From assembly GCF_001294645.1 (NCBI RefSeq), contig NZ_CP011868.1, positions 124,001-188,000 of the forward strand: DNA of 64,000 bases, given 5' to 3'. The position numbers and the translations under genes are program-made. The stretch comes from Pseudonocardia sp. HH130629-09 (GTDB taxonomy: Bacteria > Actinomycetota > Actinomycetes > Mycobacteriales > Pseudonocardiaceae). Below are positions 17,951-26,927 of this stretch, in pieces. Positions within the stretch are counted from its first letter, which is position 1, and every line of letters starts with the position of its first letter. The notes under the pieces are model-generated. The model did no database searches and was not told where the DNA came from. It saw only the letters and a program-made list of their open reading frames with translations.

Positions 17951-17956
17951 TAGAAT
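17951..17956 (+). promoter_or_regulatory. -10 hexamer of the DUF3592-like gene, near-leaderless
   Basis: TAGAAT lies 8 nt before GTG 17965, with no Shine-Dalgarno. Confidence 0.5.
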
Positions 17957-17964
17957 CGGGTCCC

Positions 17965-18459
17965 GTGACCAGTCCGAGCGGCCGTCCCACCGGCGATGTG
18001 CTGACCGAGACCTCGGCCGTCGCGGCCCGGCTGCTCCGCCGGACGCGGTACCACCTGCCCGAGATCGTCCTGGTCGTCGCGCTGGTGTGGACGCTGGTCG
18101 CGCTGGCGGCGCTGGGCGGTGCGTTCCTGGAGGACGCGGCGATCGACGGCAACCGCGGCACCACCGCCGCGACCGTCCTGCCGGGCTCGGACTACTGGCG
18201 CACCCTGGTCAGCTTCGTCGACGACGAGGGCCGGCTGCAGACCCCGGCCGCGGGCATCTCCTACCCGGTCGGGCTCACCCCGGGCGAGAACATCTACGTG
18301 GAGTACGACACCGCCGACCCGACGCACGTGCGTGTCGCGGGTCGCACCGCCGTCGACGGGATCCTCCCGATCGCCGGGCTGATCGCGGGCGGCTGGGTCC
18401 TCCTCGGGCCGCTGTACGTGTGGCTGCGCCGCCGCCGGGCCCGCACCGGCACCGTCTGA
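17965..18459 (+). CDS. DUF3592-like membrane protein
   Basis: 164 residues. Transmembrane segments at about 32-56 and 130-150 flank an exported domain containing VSFVDDEGR and GENIYVEYDTADPTHVRV. The pattern (edge strand, Asp-Gly-Arg, then Tyr-Asp-x-x-Asp-Pro) is typical of DUF3592 proteins, which have no defined function. The C-terminus is a short Arg-rich cytoplasmic tail. It is divergent from the isochorismate synthase, and the two promoters are about 75 nt apart. Confidence 0.78.
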   Translation: MTSPSGRPTGDVLTETSAVAARLLRRTRYHLPEIVLVVALVWTLVALAALGGAFLEDAAIDGNRGTTAATVLPGSDYWRTLVSFVDDEGRLQTPAAGISYPVGLTPGENIYVEYDTADPTHVRVAGRTAVDGILPIAGLIAGGWVLLGPLYVWLRRRRARTGTV

Positions 18460-18519
18460 GGCCGCCGACCCGGCCCGCGCCGCCCGGCCGTGTCGGGCGT
18501 TGGGCAGCGATGTCGTGCT

Positions 18520-19362
18520 TCAGCCCCGCCAGAGCGCCCCGACCTCGGCGGCCACCTGCGGCGCGACGACGAGCAGCCCGTCCTCGGGCAGCGGTGTCGA
18601 CCGGCCGTCGCGGCCCAGCACCAGCGCGCCGGCCTCGGTGGCCAGGCAGAGCGCCCCGGCGATGTCCCACTCGTGGTAGCGGGTCAGCACCGCGGCGACG
18701 GCGTTGCCGAGCGCGACCTGGGTGATCGCCAGCGCGGCGGAGCCGAGCACCCGCACGCCGACGTGCGCGGCGCGGGCGCGCTCGACGAACCCGGGCTCGG
18801 GATCCTCGGCGCAGATGAGCGACCCGGCGACCCGGGCGGTGCGCCGCTCCGGCACCGGCACGCCGTTGGCCCGGAAACCGCGCCCGCGGGCGGCGGCGTA
18901 GATCTGCCCGCGCCCAGGGTCGGCGACGACGCCCACGGCCGGGCCGTCGCCGTCGACCAGGGCCAGGCTGTAGGCGCACCAGGGCAGGCCCGCGACGTAG
19001 TTCGCGGTCCCGTCGACCGGGTCGACGACCCAGCGCAGCGGCGCGGTGTCGGCACCGACGTCGGCGCCGAACTCCTCGCCGACGACCGGGCAGCCGGGAA
19101 ACTCCGCGGCCAGCACCCGGCGGGTGTGCCGCTCCAGGGTGCGGTCGGTGTCGGTGACCCAGTCGAAGGGGTTGGCCTTGGCGGAGGCGTCGAGGGACCC
19201 GGTGTGCTCGCGACCGAGCGTCGCGGTGATCACCTCGGCGGCGTCGTTGGCCAGCCTGCCCGCGGTCTCGAGGGCACGGGAGAGCAGCGCCGGGTCCACC
19301 GGCCGGGGGGACGGCACCGGGGGTGGCACCGTGTGTGGCGGGGTGTGGGGCACGGCGGTCAT
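18520..19362 (-). CDS. Inositol monophosphatase family protein
   Basis: 280 residues. The metal site is visible as GEEF and DPVDGTANY, with the second Asp in WDIAGALCL near the C-terminus, and a KANPFDWVTDTD motif early on. Family members dephosphorylate inositol-1-phosphate, histidinol-phosphate or related sugars. The adjacent mannosyltransferase suggests a phosphatidylinositol or lipoglycan role, but that is inference. ATG 19362 is preferred to one at 19416, since the extra residues are not family-like. Confidence 0.9.
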   Translation of the reverse strand: MTAVPHTPPHTVPPPVPSPRPVDPALLSRALETAGRLANDAAEVITATLGREHTGSLDASAKANPFDWVTDTDRTLERHTRRVLAAEFPGCPVVGEEFGADVGADTAPLRWVVDPVDGTANYVAGLPWCAYSLALVDGDGPAVGVVADPGRGQIYAAARGRGFRANGVPVPERRTARVAGSLICAEDPEPGFVERARAAHVGVRVLGSAALAITQVALGNAVAAVLTRYHEWDIAGALCLATEAGALVLGRDGRSTPLPEDGLLVVAPQVAAEVGALWRG

Positions 19363-19529
19363 ACGACCCGAGTGTCCGGGCGGGTGATGTCCCGGCGACG
19401 ACGCGCGGGTGTCCACCTTGTGCCGGACGTGCCAACTCGTGACCCGCCCACCCGATGTTCGCCCAGGGTTGGGTGGTTGATCACGCCAGGGACCCGACCC
19501 GCTGTCCCGACCCCGTCACCGTTCCGGCC

Positions 19530-20690
19530 GTGCGCGTCGCAATCGTCTCGGAATGCTTCCTGCCGGTGGTCAACGGCGTCACCAACTCGGTGCTGCGGGT
19601 GTGCGAGCACCTGCGGGCAGGGGGTCACGACGTCGTGGTGATCGCGCCGGGTACCGGCGAGCCGGACTCCCACGAGGGGATCCCGGTCGTGCGGATCCCG
19701 GCCGTCGAGCTGCCGGTGGTGAACTCGATGCCGGTCGGGGTGCCCAGCAGGCGGATCCTGACCGCGCTGCGCCGGTTCCGGCCCGACGTGGTGCACCTGG
19801 CGGCGCCGTTCGTCGTCGGGGCACGGGGGCTGGCGGCGGCGCGGCGCCTCGGCGTGCCGACGGTCGCGGTCTACCAGACCGACGTCGCCGGGTTCGCCTC
19901 CGCCTACGGGCTCGGGCTGACCGCGCGGGCCGCGTGGCGCTGGACCTGCCGGCTGCACGGCATGGCCGACCGGACCCTCGCGCCGTCGAGCTGGGCGACC
20001 GGGGCGCTGCGCGAGCGCGGCGTCCCGCGGGTGCACCAGTGGGCGCGCGGCGTCGACACCCGCCGGTTCACCCCGTCGCGGCGCAGCGACGCACTGCGCG
20101 GCCGGCTGGCCCCGAACGGCGAGCGGCTCATCGGGTTCGTCGGCCGCCTCGCCCCGGAGAAGCAGGTCGAGCGGCTCGCCGTGCTGGGTGAGCTGCCCGG
20201 GACGCGGCTGGTCGTCGTCGGTGACGGCCCCAGCGCCGACGGGCTGCGCGAGCGGCTGCCGTCGGCGGCGTTCCTCGGGCACCGCGGCGGCGACGAGCTC
20301 GCGCAGATCTACGCGAGCCTCGACGTGTTCGTCCACACCGGACAGGCCGAGACGTTCTGCCAGGCCGTGCAGGAGGCGCTCGCGTCGGGCGTCCCGGTCG
20401 TGGCGCCCGACGCGGGCGGCCCGCGCGACCTCGTGCTGCCCGACCGCACCGGCTACCTCGTGGCACCCCGTCCGGACGGCGGAGCGCCCGGCGACCCGGC
20501 CACCGACGCCGCCGACCGCGAGCTGGTCGCCGCGGTCGCGGCGCTGTGCGAGCCGCAGCGCAACCGGGAGTTCGGCCTGGCCGCCCGCCAGTCGGTGCTG
20601 CGCCGCACCTGGACCGCGGTCGGCGACGAGCTGCTCGCCCACTACGGCGAGGTGCTCCGCGCCGCGGCGCCGGAGCGCGTCGCGGCCTGA
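19530..20690 (+). CDS. mgtA: GT4 glycosyltransferase, MgtA/PimB-like alpha-mannosyltransferase
   Basis: 386-residue GT-B enzyme. The N-terminal domain begins VAIVSECFLPVVNGV with the donor-side GV(T)NS loop. The C-terminal domain has FVGRLAPEKQVERL and the E-x7-E motif (AETFCQAVQE), typical of GDP-mannose-dependent retaining transferases. In Mycobacterium the orthologous gene also sits beside menG and acts in mannosylated lipid synthesis. The GTG at 19530 gives the canonical start. The final step and acceptor are inferred from synteny. Confidence 0.85.
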   Translation: MRVAIVSECFLPVVNGVTNSVLRVCEHLRAGGHDVVVIAPGTGEPDSHEGIPVVRIPAVELPVVNSMPVGVPSRRILTALRRFRPDVVHLAAPFVVGARGLAAARRLGVPTVAVYQTDVAGFASAYGLGLTARAAWRWTCRLHGMADRTLAPSSWATGALRERGVPRVHQWARGVDTRRFTPSRRSDALRGRLAPNGERLIGFVGRLAPEKQVERLAVLGELPGTRLVVVGDGPSADGLRERLPSAAFLGHRGGDELAQIYASLDVFVHTGQAETFCQAVQEALASGVPVVAPDAGGPRDLVLPDRTGYLVAPRPDGGAPGDPATDAADRELVAAVAALCEPQRNREFGLAARQSVLRRTWTAVGDELLAHYGEVLRAAAPERVAA

Positions 20691-20760
20691 TCGTCGGGGC
20701 CTGATCGCATCGCAGCCCGATCGTCGGCCCGATCGTCGTGGCCCGACCGGGCCGGCTCCG
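20691..20760. repeat. Degenerate short tandem repeat after mgtA
   Basis: About five imperfect copies of a 12-16 nt unit around G-C-C-C/T-G-A-T-C-G-T-C-G follow the mgtA stop. No obvious function; it may arise by slippage. Confidence 0.5.
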
Positions 20761-20806
20761 TAGTCGTGCGGATCCGGGGACACGGCAGTTCGGCGACGGT
20801 GGGTCC

Positions 20807-21383
20807 ATGAGCCGCACCGTCGTCGTCGCGCCCCGTGGCGAGCTCGCCACGGTCGACACCTCCGCCGCCGTCCGCCTGATGTCCCACCTCCTCGACCCCG
20901 CGCCCACGGTCCGGTCCGCCGCCCGCGCCGAGGTCCTCGACGCCCCGCACCGGCAGATGCCGCCGGTGCTGTTCGCCCTGTCGGAGAACCGTCGTCGCCG
21001 ACGGCGAGATGGGCGAGGCCGCCCGCTGGTTCTACGCGGGCCAGCTGCGCGCCCGCTACGACGCCTGCCGCTGCACCGACACCACCGCGGCCCAGGCGCT
21101 GGCGGTGTTGCGCGACCGGTTCGGCGAGCCGGTGAACCGGTGGGCCTTCGCCGACCCGGCCCGGGTCCGCCGCGCCGCGATCCGCGCCGTCGCCTGGGAC
21201 CGGGCGGCGCCCCACGACTACGACCACCGCTGGATCGCCCTGCACGGCATGGGCGCCCTCACCGGCGACGGCACCGGGGTGGCCACGCCGTCGGCCGAGT
21301 GGGCCGGCGTCGCCGCCCGCGTGCGCGCGGAGTACCTGAGGGGCCTGCGCGAGGTGCTGCGCGAGCAGTTCGGTCAGCGGTGA
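20807..21383 (+). pseudogene. Conserved hypothetical protein gene with a +1 frameshift
   Basis: ATG 20807 opens a frame of about 60 codons (through PPVLFALSEN) that then turns Arg-rich. The next frame continues as VVADGEMGEAARWFYAGQL and reaches a TGA at 21381-21383. Family-like sequence spans the join, so one extra base near 20985-20990 separates two halves of a protein of about 191 residues. The C-terminal half has WFYAGQLRARYDA, a W/AFADP region and DYDHRWIALHGMG. This is a widespread uncharacterised family. Cause: true inactivation or an assembly indel. Confidence 0.7.
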
Positions 21384-21400
21384 GGGTCGGCCGGGTCGCC

Positions 21401-21406
21401 TAAGCT
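21401..21406 (+). promoter_or_regulatory. -10 hexamer of menG, leaderless arrangement
   Basis: TAAGCT lies 6 nt before GTG 21413. Confidence 0.5.
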
Positions 21407-21412
21407 GTGTCC

Positions 21413-22105
21413 GTGTCCCGCGCCGAGCTCGACAAGAACCCGACCGACGTCGCCCGCATGTTCGACGGCGTCGCCCGGCGCTACGACCTGACCAACACCG
21501 CACTGTCGGGCGGCCAGGACCGCTACTGGCGGATCCAGACCCGCCGTGCCCTCGGGCTCCGCCCGGGAGAGAAGGTCCTCGACCTCGCCGCGGGCACCGC
21601 GGTCTCGACCGTCGAGCTGGCGAATGACGGCGCCTGGTGCGTCGCCGCGGACTTCTCCCTCGGCATGCTGCGGGCCGGTGCCCGCCGGGACGTCCCGAAG
21701 GCCGCCGCCGACGCGCTGCACCTGCCCTTCGCCGACGGCAGCTTCGACGCCGTCACCATCTCCTTCGGCCTGCGCAACGTGAACGACACCGTCGCCGGCC
21801 TGCGCGAGATGGCCCGCGTGACCCGCCCCGGCGGCCGCCTGGTCGTCTGCGAGTTCTCGACGCCGACCTGGACCCCCTTCCGCGTGCTCTACCAGAACGC
21901 GGTCCTCGGTCACGCCCTCCCGGCGATCGCCCGGACGGTCTCGTCGAACCCCGAGGCCTACCTGTACCTGGCCGAGTCGATCCGGGACTGGCCCGACCAG
22001 CCCTCGCTCGCCGCCAAGATCGCCGACGCAGGCTGGGAGCGCCCCGCCTGGCGGAACCTGACCTTCGGAGCCGTCGCGCTGCACCGGGCGTACAAGCCGG
22101 CCTGA
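21413..22105 (+). CDS. menG: MenG/UbiE, demethylmenaquinone methyltransferase
   Basis: SAM-dependent methyltransferase of 230 residues that makes the last step to menaquinone. SAM motif I is LDLAAGTA at about residues 56-63, and the family signatures [17 protein letters not shown] and [10 protein letters not shown] are present. Two GTG codons lie in frame at 21407 and 21413. The second gives MSRAELDK, as in mycobacterial orthologues, and sits 6 nt from the -10 hexamer, so it is preferred. Confidence 0.94.
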   Translation: MSRAELDKNPTDVARMFDGVARRYDLTNTALSGGQDRYWRIQTRRALGLRPGEKVLDLAAGTAVSTVELANDGAWCVAADFSLGMLRAGARRDVPKAAADALHLPFADGSFDAVTISFGLRNVNDTVAGLREMARVTRPGGRLVVCEFSTPTWTPFRVLYQNAVLGHALPAIARTVSSNPEAYLYLAESIRDWPDQPSLAAKIADAGWERPAWRNLTFGAVALHRAYKPA

Positions 22106-22216
22106 CCCCGCCGGTCCTGCCCGCCCCCGTTCCCGCTCCGCCGTCTCGCCCGCTGCCGGCCTGCCCCTGGAGCCGGCATCTCCCCGGGGCCGGGTCTGAG
22201 GACGGGACCCACGGAT

Positions 22217-22235
22217 TCGCTTACCCGGTAAGCGA
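22217..22235. promoter_or_regulatory. Palindrome 1, TCGCTTAC-CCG-GTAAGCGA
   Basis: Eight-base arms around a 3-nt centre. It is AT-richer than its surroundings and shares its arms with the palindrome 190 bp downstream. It looks like a dimeric-repressor operator. The regulator is not identified. Confidence 0.55.
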
Positions 22236-22407
22236 GTTCTCCCGACACTCCCTCGGCCCCAGGGGCCGGTCCGACGCAGGCCGACTCTCGACCGAGTCGC
22301 GTCACGGAATCGCGGCCCCGGACTCCCCTGGACCTCGTGCGACGGTCGTGCTCGACCCGGCCACCCGACGAGGAATCGCGATGAGGAACCCGGCAGGGGG
22401 AGGGGAC

Positions 22408-22438
22408 CGGTATTCGCTTACCGGGTAAGCGAATACCG
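22408..22438. promoter_or_regulatory. Palindrome 2, 14-bp arms around CGG
   Basis: CGGTATTCGCTTAC and its exact complement flank a 3-nt centre (31 bp in all). The inner 19 bp is the reverse complement of palindrome 1. Either an operator or, in RNA, a very stable hairpin ending menG transcription. Confidence 0.6.
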
Positions 22439-22619
22439 CGGTAGTAGGGCGCCGGGTCCGGGCCGCGGCGGGGCGCCCCGGGGCTCGTCGGGCCGGGCGG
22501 ACCGATCGTCACCACCCGGTGACACCGCGTCGAGCCCCGTTGCGCCGCAAGGACTCCCCGAGCATCGCCCGATCCGCCCACGCGATCACCGCGGCACCGT
22601 CCTACACTGCTCGCGCAGT

Positions 22620-22637
22620 TCGTGAACTTTTTCACAA
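22620..22637. promoter_or_regulatory. Rex-type operator (redox sensor) upstream of nuoA-N
   Basis: TCGTGAACTTTTTCACAA matches the actinobacterial Rex consensus TTGTGAAC-N3-TTCACAA with one arm mismatch. Rex binds when NADH is low and controls nuo and cyd genes in Streptomyces. The position just downstream of a candidate -10 at 22602 fits repression. The site is seen; binding is inferred. Confidence 0.7.
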
Positions 22638-22824
22638 GGGTAGTGGAGGTCACGCGGCCCGCAGCGCGTCGACCTGCACGGATGCGGATCACATGTGACC
22701 TGCACCCCGTGCCAGGTAAGGCTCGCCTGGGTTCTTGGTCACAGGGAGCCGGACATAGGGTCGCCGCGACCGGCTCGTCGATCACCACCAACGACGGTGG
22801 CGCCGCGACAACGAAGGTGTAGGA

Positions 22825-23190
22825 ATGCTCGATCCCTATCTCCCGCTCGTCCTGCTGTTCGTGTTGGCGGCGGGCTTCGCGCTGTTCTCGGTCGCGTCCG
22901 CGCCGCTGATCGGTCCGCGCCGGTTCAACCGGGCCAAGCTGGACTCCTACGAGTGCGGTATCGAGCCCTCGCCGCAGCCGGTCGTCGGTGGCGGTCGGGT
23001 GCCGGTCGCCTACTACCTCACGGCGATGCTGTTCATCCTGTTCGACATCGAGCTGGTGTTCATGTACCCGTACGCCGTCGTCGCCGACGCGGTGGGCGTC
23101 TTCGGGTTCGTGGCCATCACGCTCTACATCGCCACGATCGCCTTCGCGTACGCCTATGAGTGGCGTCGCGGCGGGCTCGAGTGGAGCTGA
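22825..23190 (+). CDS. nuoA: NuoA, NADH-quinone oxidoreductase subunit A
   Basis: 121-residue membrane subunit with three hydrophobic segments. The conserved loop [11 protein letters not shown] lies between the first and second and forms part of the quinone-site gate. The [17 protein letters not shown] segment is the family hallmark. First gene of the nuo operon. nuoB starts 7 nt after its stop. Confidence 0.97.
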   Translation: MLDPYLPLVLLFVLAAGFALFSVASAPLIGPRRFNRAKLDSYECGIEPSPQPVVGGGRVPVAYYLTAMLFILFDIELVFMYPYAVVADAVGVFGFVAITLYIATIAFAYAYEWRRGGLEWS

Positions 23191-23197
23191 GGCCGTC

Positions 23198-23905
23198 ATG
23201 GGACTCGAGGAGTACCTGCCCAGCGGCGTTCTGCTGACCAACGTCGAGAAGCTGGTCAACTGGACCCGGAAGTCGTCGCTCTGGCCCGCCACGTTCGGCC
23301 TGGCCTGCTGCGCCATCGAGATGATGACCACCGGCGCCCCGCGATACGACCTCGCCCGCTTCGGCATGGAGGTCTTCCGGGCCTCGCCGCGCCAGGCGGA
23401 CCTGATGATCGTCGCGGGCCGGGTGAGCAACAAGATGGCGCCGGTCCTGCGCCAGATCTACGACCAGATGCCCGAGCCGCGCTGGGTGCTGGCCATGGGC
23501 GTCTGCGCCAGTTCCGGCGGCATGTTCAACAACTACGCGATCGTCCAGGGCGTGGACCACGTCGTGCCGGTCGACATGTACCTGCCCGGCTGTCCGCCGC
23601 GGCCGGAGATGCTGATCGACGCGATCCTCAAGATCCACGCCAAGATCATGGACGAGCCGCTCGGCGCGAAGCGGGCCGCCGAGCTCGCCGAGTCCGGCTA
23701 CCGGACGCCGATGGTGCCGTCGTCGGTCAAGTACGCGCCGAAGCACAAGCGGCTCGGGGCGCTGAAGACCACGCACACCCCCGACGTCCCGAACTACCTG
23801 GAGCCGGGCTCGCAGCCCAAGCCGGCCCCGAACGCGCTCGCGCCGGGGGAGACCGTGGAGCTGCCGTCGCTGGCCGACGCCGCCCGCGGAGGTGACGCGA
23901 CGTGA
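23198..23905 (+). CDS. nuoB: NuoB, subunit B carrying cluster N2
   Basis: 235-residue peripheral-arm subunit. Ligands of the terminal [4Fe-4S] cluster N2 are visible: C37-C38 in LACCAIEM, then GVCASSGG and LPGCPPRPE. The C-terminal 60 residues, beyond the core fold, are a Pro/Ala-rich extension common in actinobacteria. The stop overlaps the nuoC start by 4 nt (GTGA). Confidence 0.97.
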   Translation: MGLEEYLPSGVLLTNVEKLVNWTRKSSLWPATFGLACCAIEMMTTGAPRYDLARFGMEVFRASPRQADLMIVAGRVSNKMAPVLRQIYDQMPEPRWVLAMGVCASSGGMFNNYAIVQGVDHVVPVDMYLPGCPPRPEMLIDAILKIHAKIMDEPLGAKRAAELAESGYRTPMVPSSVKYAPKHKRLGALKTTHTPDVPNYLEPGSQPKPAPNALAPGETVELPSLADAARGGDAT

Positions 23906-24774
23906 CCGAGCCGACCGGCACCTCCAAGGACGGGACCGAGCCCACCGGCGGCGCGCACTCGTCGTCGCAGGAGAGCGGCGCCGCGGCCGAGGAACAGCGG
24001 GCGGCGGGCGGCGAGGCCCCCGGCGACCTGGCCGGCCCCGAGGACGCGGCCACCCCGTCCGACGCGCTGGGCGGAGCCCGCCCTGCCCAGAAGATGACCG
24101 AGACCCGCACGCGCTCGGGCATGTTCGGCGTCCGCGGCTCCGGCGACACCTCCGGCTACGGCGGACTGCGCCTGCCCGGCTGGGCCCCGGCACCGGCCGA
24201 GCGGCCCTTCGGCGGCTGGTTCGACGAGTTCGCCGACGAGCTCGGCGCGGCCCTCGCCGAACGCAGCATCCCGCGTTCGGCGATCGAGCAGGTCACGATC
24301 GACCGCGACGAGATGACCCTCTACGTCGAGCCCGCCCGGCTGCACGAGGTCGCCCGTACCCTGCGCGACGACCCGGGCCTGCGCTTCGAGTTCTGCTCCG
24401 GGGTGTCCGGTGTGGACTACTCGGCGCCGGACGGTGCGTTGGTCGACCGGCCGCTGCACGTCGTCTACCACCTGCTGTCGATGACCTACCGGCGCCGGGT
24501 GCGTCTGGAGGTCGCCCTCGACATCGGAGACGCTGCGAACCCGCCCACCGTGTCCAGCGTCGTCGACGTCTACCCGACGGCCGACTGGCACGAGCGCGAG
24601 ACCTGGGACATGTACGGCGTCGTCTTCGACGGCCACCCCGCGCTGACCCGGATCCTCATGCCGGACGACTGGGACGGCCACCCCCAGCGCAAGAGCTACC
24701 CGCTGGGCGGCATCCCCGTGGAGTACAAGGGCGCGGAGATCCCCCCGCCCGACGAGCGGAGGGCCTACTCGTGA
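23902..24774 (+). CDS. nuoC: NuoC, subunit C (30 kDa)
   Basis: 290 residues. The first 70 or so are a hydrophilic Ser/Glu/Ala/Gly-rich extension. The core carries the signature [18 protein letters not shown] followed by [15 protein letters not shown]. The GTG start is translationally coupled to nuoB, and the end overlaps nuoD. Separate NuoC and NuoD (not fused as in E. coli) is the usual actinobacterial state. Confidence 0.96.
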   Translation: MTEPTGTSKDGTEPTGGAHSSSQESGAAAEEQRAAGGEAPGDLAGPEDAATPSDALGGARPAQKMTETRTRSGMFGVRGSGDTSGYGGLRLPGWAPAPAERPFGGWFDEFADELGAALAERSIPRSAIEQVTIDRDEMTLYVEPARLHEVARTLRDDPGLRFEFCSGVSGVDYSAPDGALVDRPLHVVYHLLSMTYRRRVRLEVALDIGDAANPPTVSSVVDVYPTADWHERETWDMYGVVFDGHPALTRILMPDDWDGHPQRKSYPLGGIPVEYKGAEIPPPDERRAYS

Positions 24775-26159
24775 CCACCGAGAGCAGCGCACGCGGAACG
24801 AGCATCGGCACCGACGCCGACCCCACCACCGCCGACACCACCGCAGACCCGTACGCCGCGCCCGGCCGGGAGACCACCGAGGGCACGGTCTACACCGTCA
24901 CCGGCGGCGACTGGGACGACCTGCTCGAGGTCGAGCACGACGACCGGATCGTCATCAACATGGGCCCGCAGCACCCGTCGACACACGGGGTGCTGCGCCT
25001 GGTCCTGGAGCTGGAGGGCGAGACCGTCACCCAGGGCCGCGCGGTCATCGGCTACCTGCACACCGGTATCGAGAAGAACTGCGAGTACCGGACCTGGACC
25101 CAGGGCGTCACCTTCGTGACCCGCGCGGACTACCTGTCCCCGCTGTTCAACGAGGGCGCCTACTGCATGGCCGTCGAGAAGCTGCTGGGCATCGAGGTCC
25201 CGCAGCGGGCCGAGCACCTGCGGGTGCTGCTCTGGGAGCTGAACCGGATCGGCTCGCACCTCGTCGCGCTGGCCACCGGCGGCATGGAGCTGGGCGCGCT
25301 GACCGGTATGACCTCCGGCTTCCGGGAGCGCGAGGAGGTGCTCCACCTGCTGGAGTTCCTCACCGGACTGCGGATGAACCACGCGTTCATCCGGCCCGGC
25401 GGGCTCGCCCAGGACATGCCCGAGGGCTGGCAGGACAAGGTCCGCGACTTCCTGAAGGTCATGAACTCCCGGCTGCCCGACTACGACCGGCTGCTCACCG
25501 GCCAGCCGATCTGGCGCCAGCGCCTGGAGGGCGTGGGCTACCTGCCCGTCGACGGCTGCCTGGCCCTCGGCGCGTCCGGCCCGATCCTGCGCTCGGCCGG
25601 GCTCGCCTGGGACCTGCGCAAGCACATGCCGTACTCGGTGTACGACCAGTACGACTTCGAGGTGCCGACGGCCACCGAGGCCGACTGCTTCGCCCGCTAC
25701 CGGATGCGCGTCGCCGAGATCCACGAGTCGCTCAAGATCATGGAGCAGGCGGTGACGAAGCTCGACGAGCTGGGACCGGGCCGCGTCATGGTCGACGACC
25801 CGAAGGTCGCCTGGCCCGCGCAGCTGTCGATCGGCAGTGACGGCATGGGCAACACCCTCGAGCACGTCCGCAAGATCATGGGTCAGTCGATGGAGTCGCT
25901 GATCCACCACTTCAAGCTGGTCACCGAGGGGTTCCACGTCCCGCCGGGGCAGGCCTACGCGGCCGTCGAGTCCCCGCGCGGCGAGCTCGCGGTGCACGCC
26001 GTGTCCGACGGCGGCACCCGCCCGGTCCGAATCCACGTCCGGGATCCCAGCTTCGTGAACCTGCAGACGATGCCCGCGATGAGCGAGGGCGGCCAGGTCG
26101 CCGACGTCATCGCGGCCGTCGCCTCGATCGACCCCGTGATGGGAGGTTGCGACCGATGA
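24771..26159 (+). CDS. nuoD: NuoD, subunit D (49 kDa)
   Basis: 462-residue quinone-site subunit. Conserved residues include [13 protein letters not shown] (the His-Ser/Thr-His loop next to the quinone), [16 protein letters not shown] and the C-terminal PAMSEGG. The GTG start overlaps the nuoC stop (GTGA). The 45-residue Thr/Asp/Ala-rich N-terminus is an extension. The stop overlaps the nuoE ATG. Confidence 0.97.
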   Translation: MTTESSARGTSIGTDADPTTADTTADPYAAPGRETTEGTVYTVTGGDWDDLLEVEHDDRIVINMGPQHPSTHGVLRLVLELEGETVTQGRAVIGYLHTGIEKNCEYRTWTQGVTFVTRADYLSPLFNEGAYCMAVEKLLGIEVPQRAEHLRVLLWELNRIGSHLVALATGGMELGALTGMTSGFREREEVLHLLEFLTGLRMNHAFIRPGGLAQDMPEGWQDKVRDFLKVMNSRLPDYDRLLTGQPIWRQRLEGVGYLPVDGCLALGASGPILRSAGLAWDLRKHMPYSVYDQYDFEVPTATEADCFARYRMRVAEIHESLKIMEQAVTKLDELGPGRVMVDDPKVAWPAQLSIGSDGMGNTLEHVRKIMGQSMESLIHHFKLVTEGFHVPPGQAYAAVESPRGELAVHAVSDGGTRPVRIHVRDPSFVNLQTMPAMSEGGQVADVIAAVASIDPVMGGCDR

Positions 26160-26923
26160 CGGTCCCCCCGCAGGAGAAGAGCCCGGTCTCGCCGGTCTTC
26201 GACGAGCTGACCCGGCAGCGCACGGCGGAGATCATCTCCCTCTACCCGGAGTCCCGGTCGGCGCTGCTACCGCTGCTGCACCTGGTGCAGTCGGTCGAGG
26301 GCTACGTCAGCCCCGACGGCGTCCGCTACTGCGCCGAGGCCCTCGGGCTCACCACGGCCGAGGTGTCCGCGGTCGCGACATTCTACACGATGTACAAGCG
26401 CTCCCCCTGCGGTGAGCACCTGGTGAGCGTCTGCACCAACACCCTGTGCGCGGCGCTGGGCGGCGACGACATCTACGCCCGCCTGCGCACGCAGCTGGGC
26501 ACCGAGGACCGCCCGCTGGGTCACGAGGAGACCGCGGGGGAGCCCGGCACAACCGGGTCGATCACCCTCGAGCACGCCGAGTGCCTCGCGGCATGCGACC
26601 TCGCCCCGGTGCTGCAGGTCAACTACGAGTACTTCGACAACCAGACCGTCGAGTCCGCTGTGGAGCTCGTCGAGGCACTGCGTCGCGGGGAGCGCCCGCA
26701 GCCCACCCGCGGCGCGCCGCTGACCGACCTGCGGACCGTCGAGCTGGAGCTGGCCGGGTTCACCGACGACGCCGGAGGCGTCGACACGACGGCCCGTGTC
26801 GAGGGTCCGTCCGGCGCGATCGAGTCGGTGCGCGGGGCCCGGATGGCCCAGGAGAACGGCTGGACCGCTCCGGCGCTGCCCGACGAGCCGCCGGCGATGC
26901 CCGCGCTACCGGAGAAGAAGTGA
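26156..26923 (+). CDS. nuoE: NuoE, subunit E (24 kDa)
   Basis: 255 residues with a thioredoxin-like [2Fe-2S] domain. Ligands are CTNTLC and, about 40 residues later, the AECLAAC pair. ATG 26156 overlaps the nuoD stop. From about residue 175 an acidic and Pro-rich C-terminal tail extends beyond the usual family length of 160-180, as in other actinobacteria. Confidence 0.95.
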   Translation: MTVPPQEKSPVSPVFDELTRQRTAEIISLYPESRSALLPLLHLVQSVEGYVSPDGVRYCAEALGLTTAEVSAVATFYTMYKRSPCGEHLVSVCTNTLCAALGGDDIYARLRTQLGTEDRPLGHEETAGEPGTTGSITLEHAECLAACDLAPVLQVNYEYFDNQTVESAVELVEALRRGERPQPTRGAPLTDLRTVELELAGFTDDAGGVDTTARVEGPSGAIESVRGARMAQENGWTAPALPDEPPAMPALPEKK

Positions 26924-26927
26924 TCGC

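Larger units (their letters stand above)
22106..22824. other. 719-bp regulatory gap between menG and nuoA
   Basis: No gene with coding character is seen. The gap holds two related palindromes (22217-22235 and 22408-22438) and a Rex-type operator (22620-22637). A TACACT hexamer at 22602-22607, 12 nt upstream of that operator, is a possible nuo -10. The leader from there to nuoA is about 200 nt, long enough for further post-transcriptional control, but no riboswitch is recognised. Confidence 0.6.
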
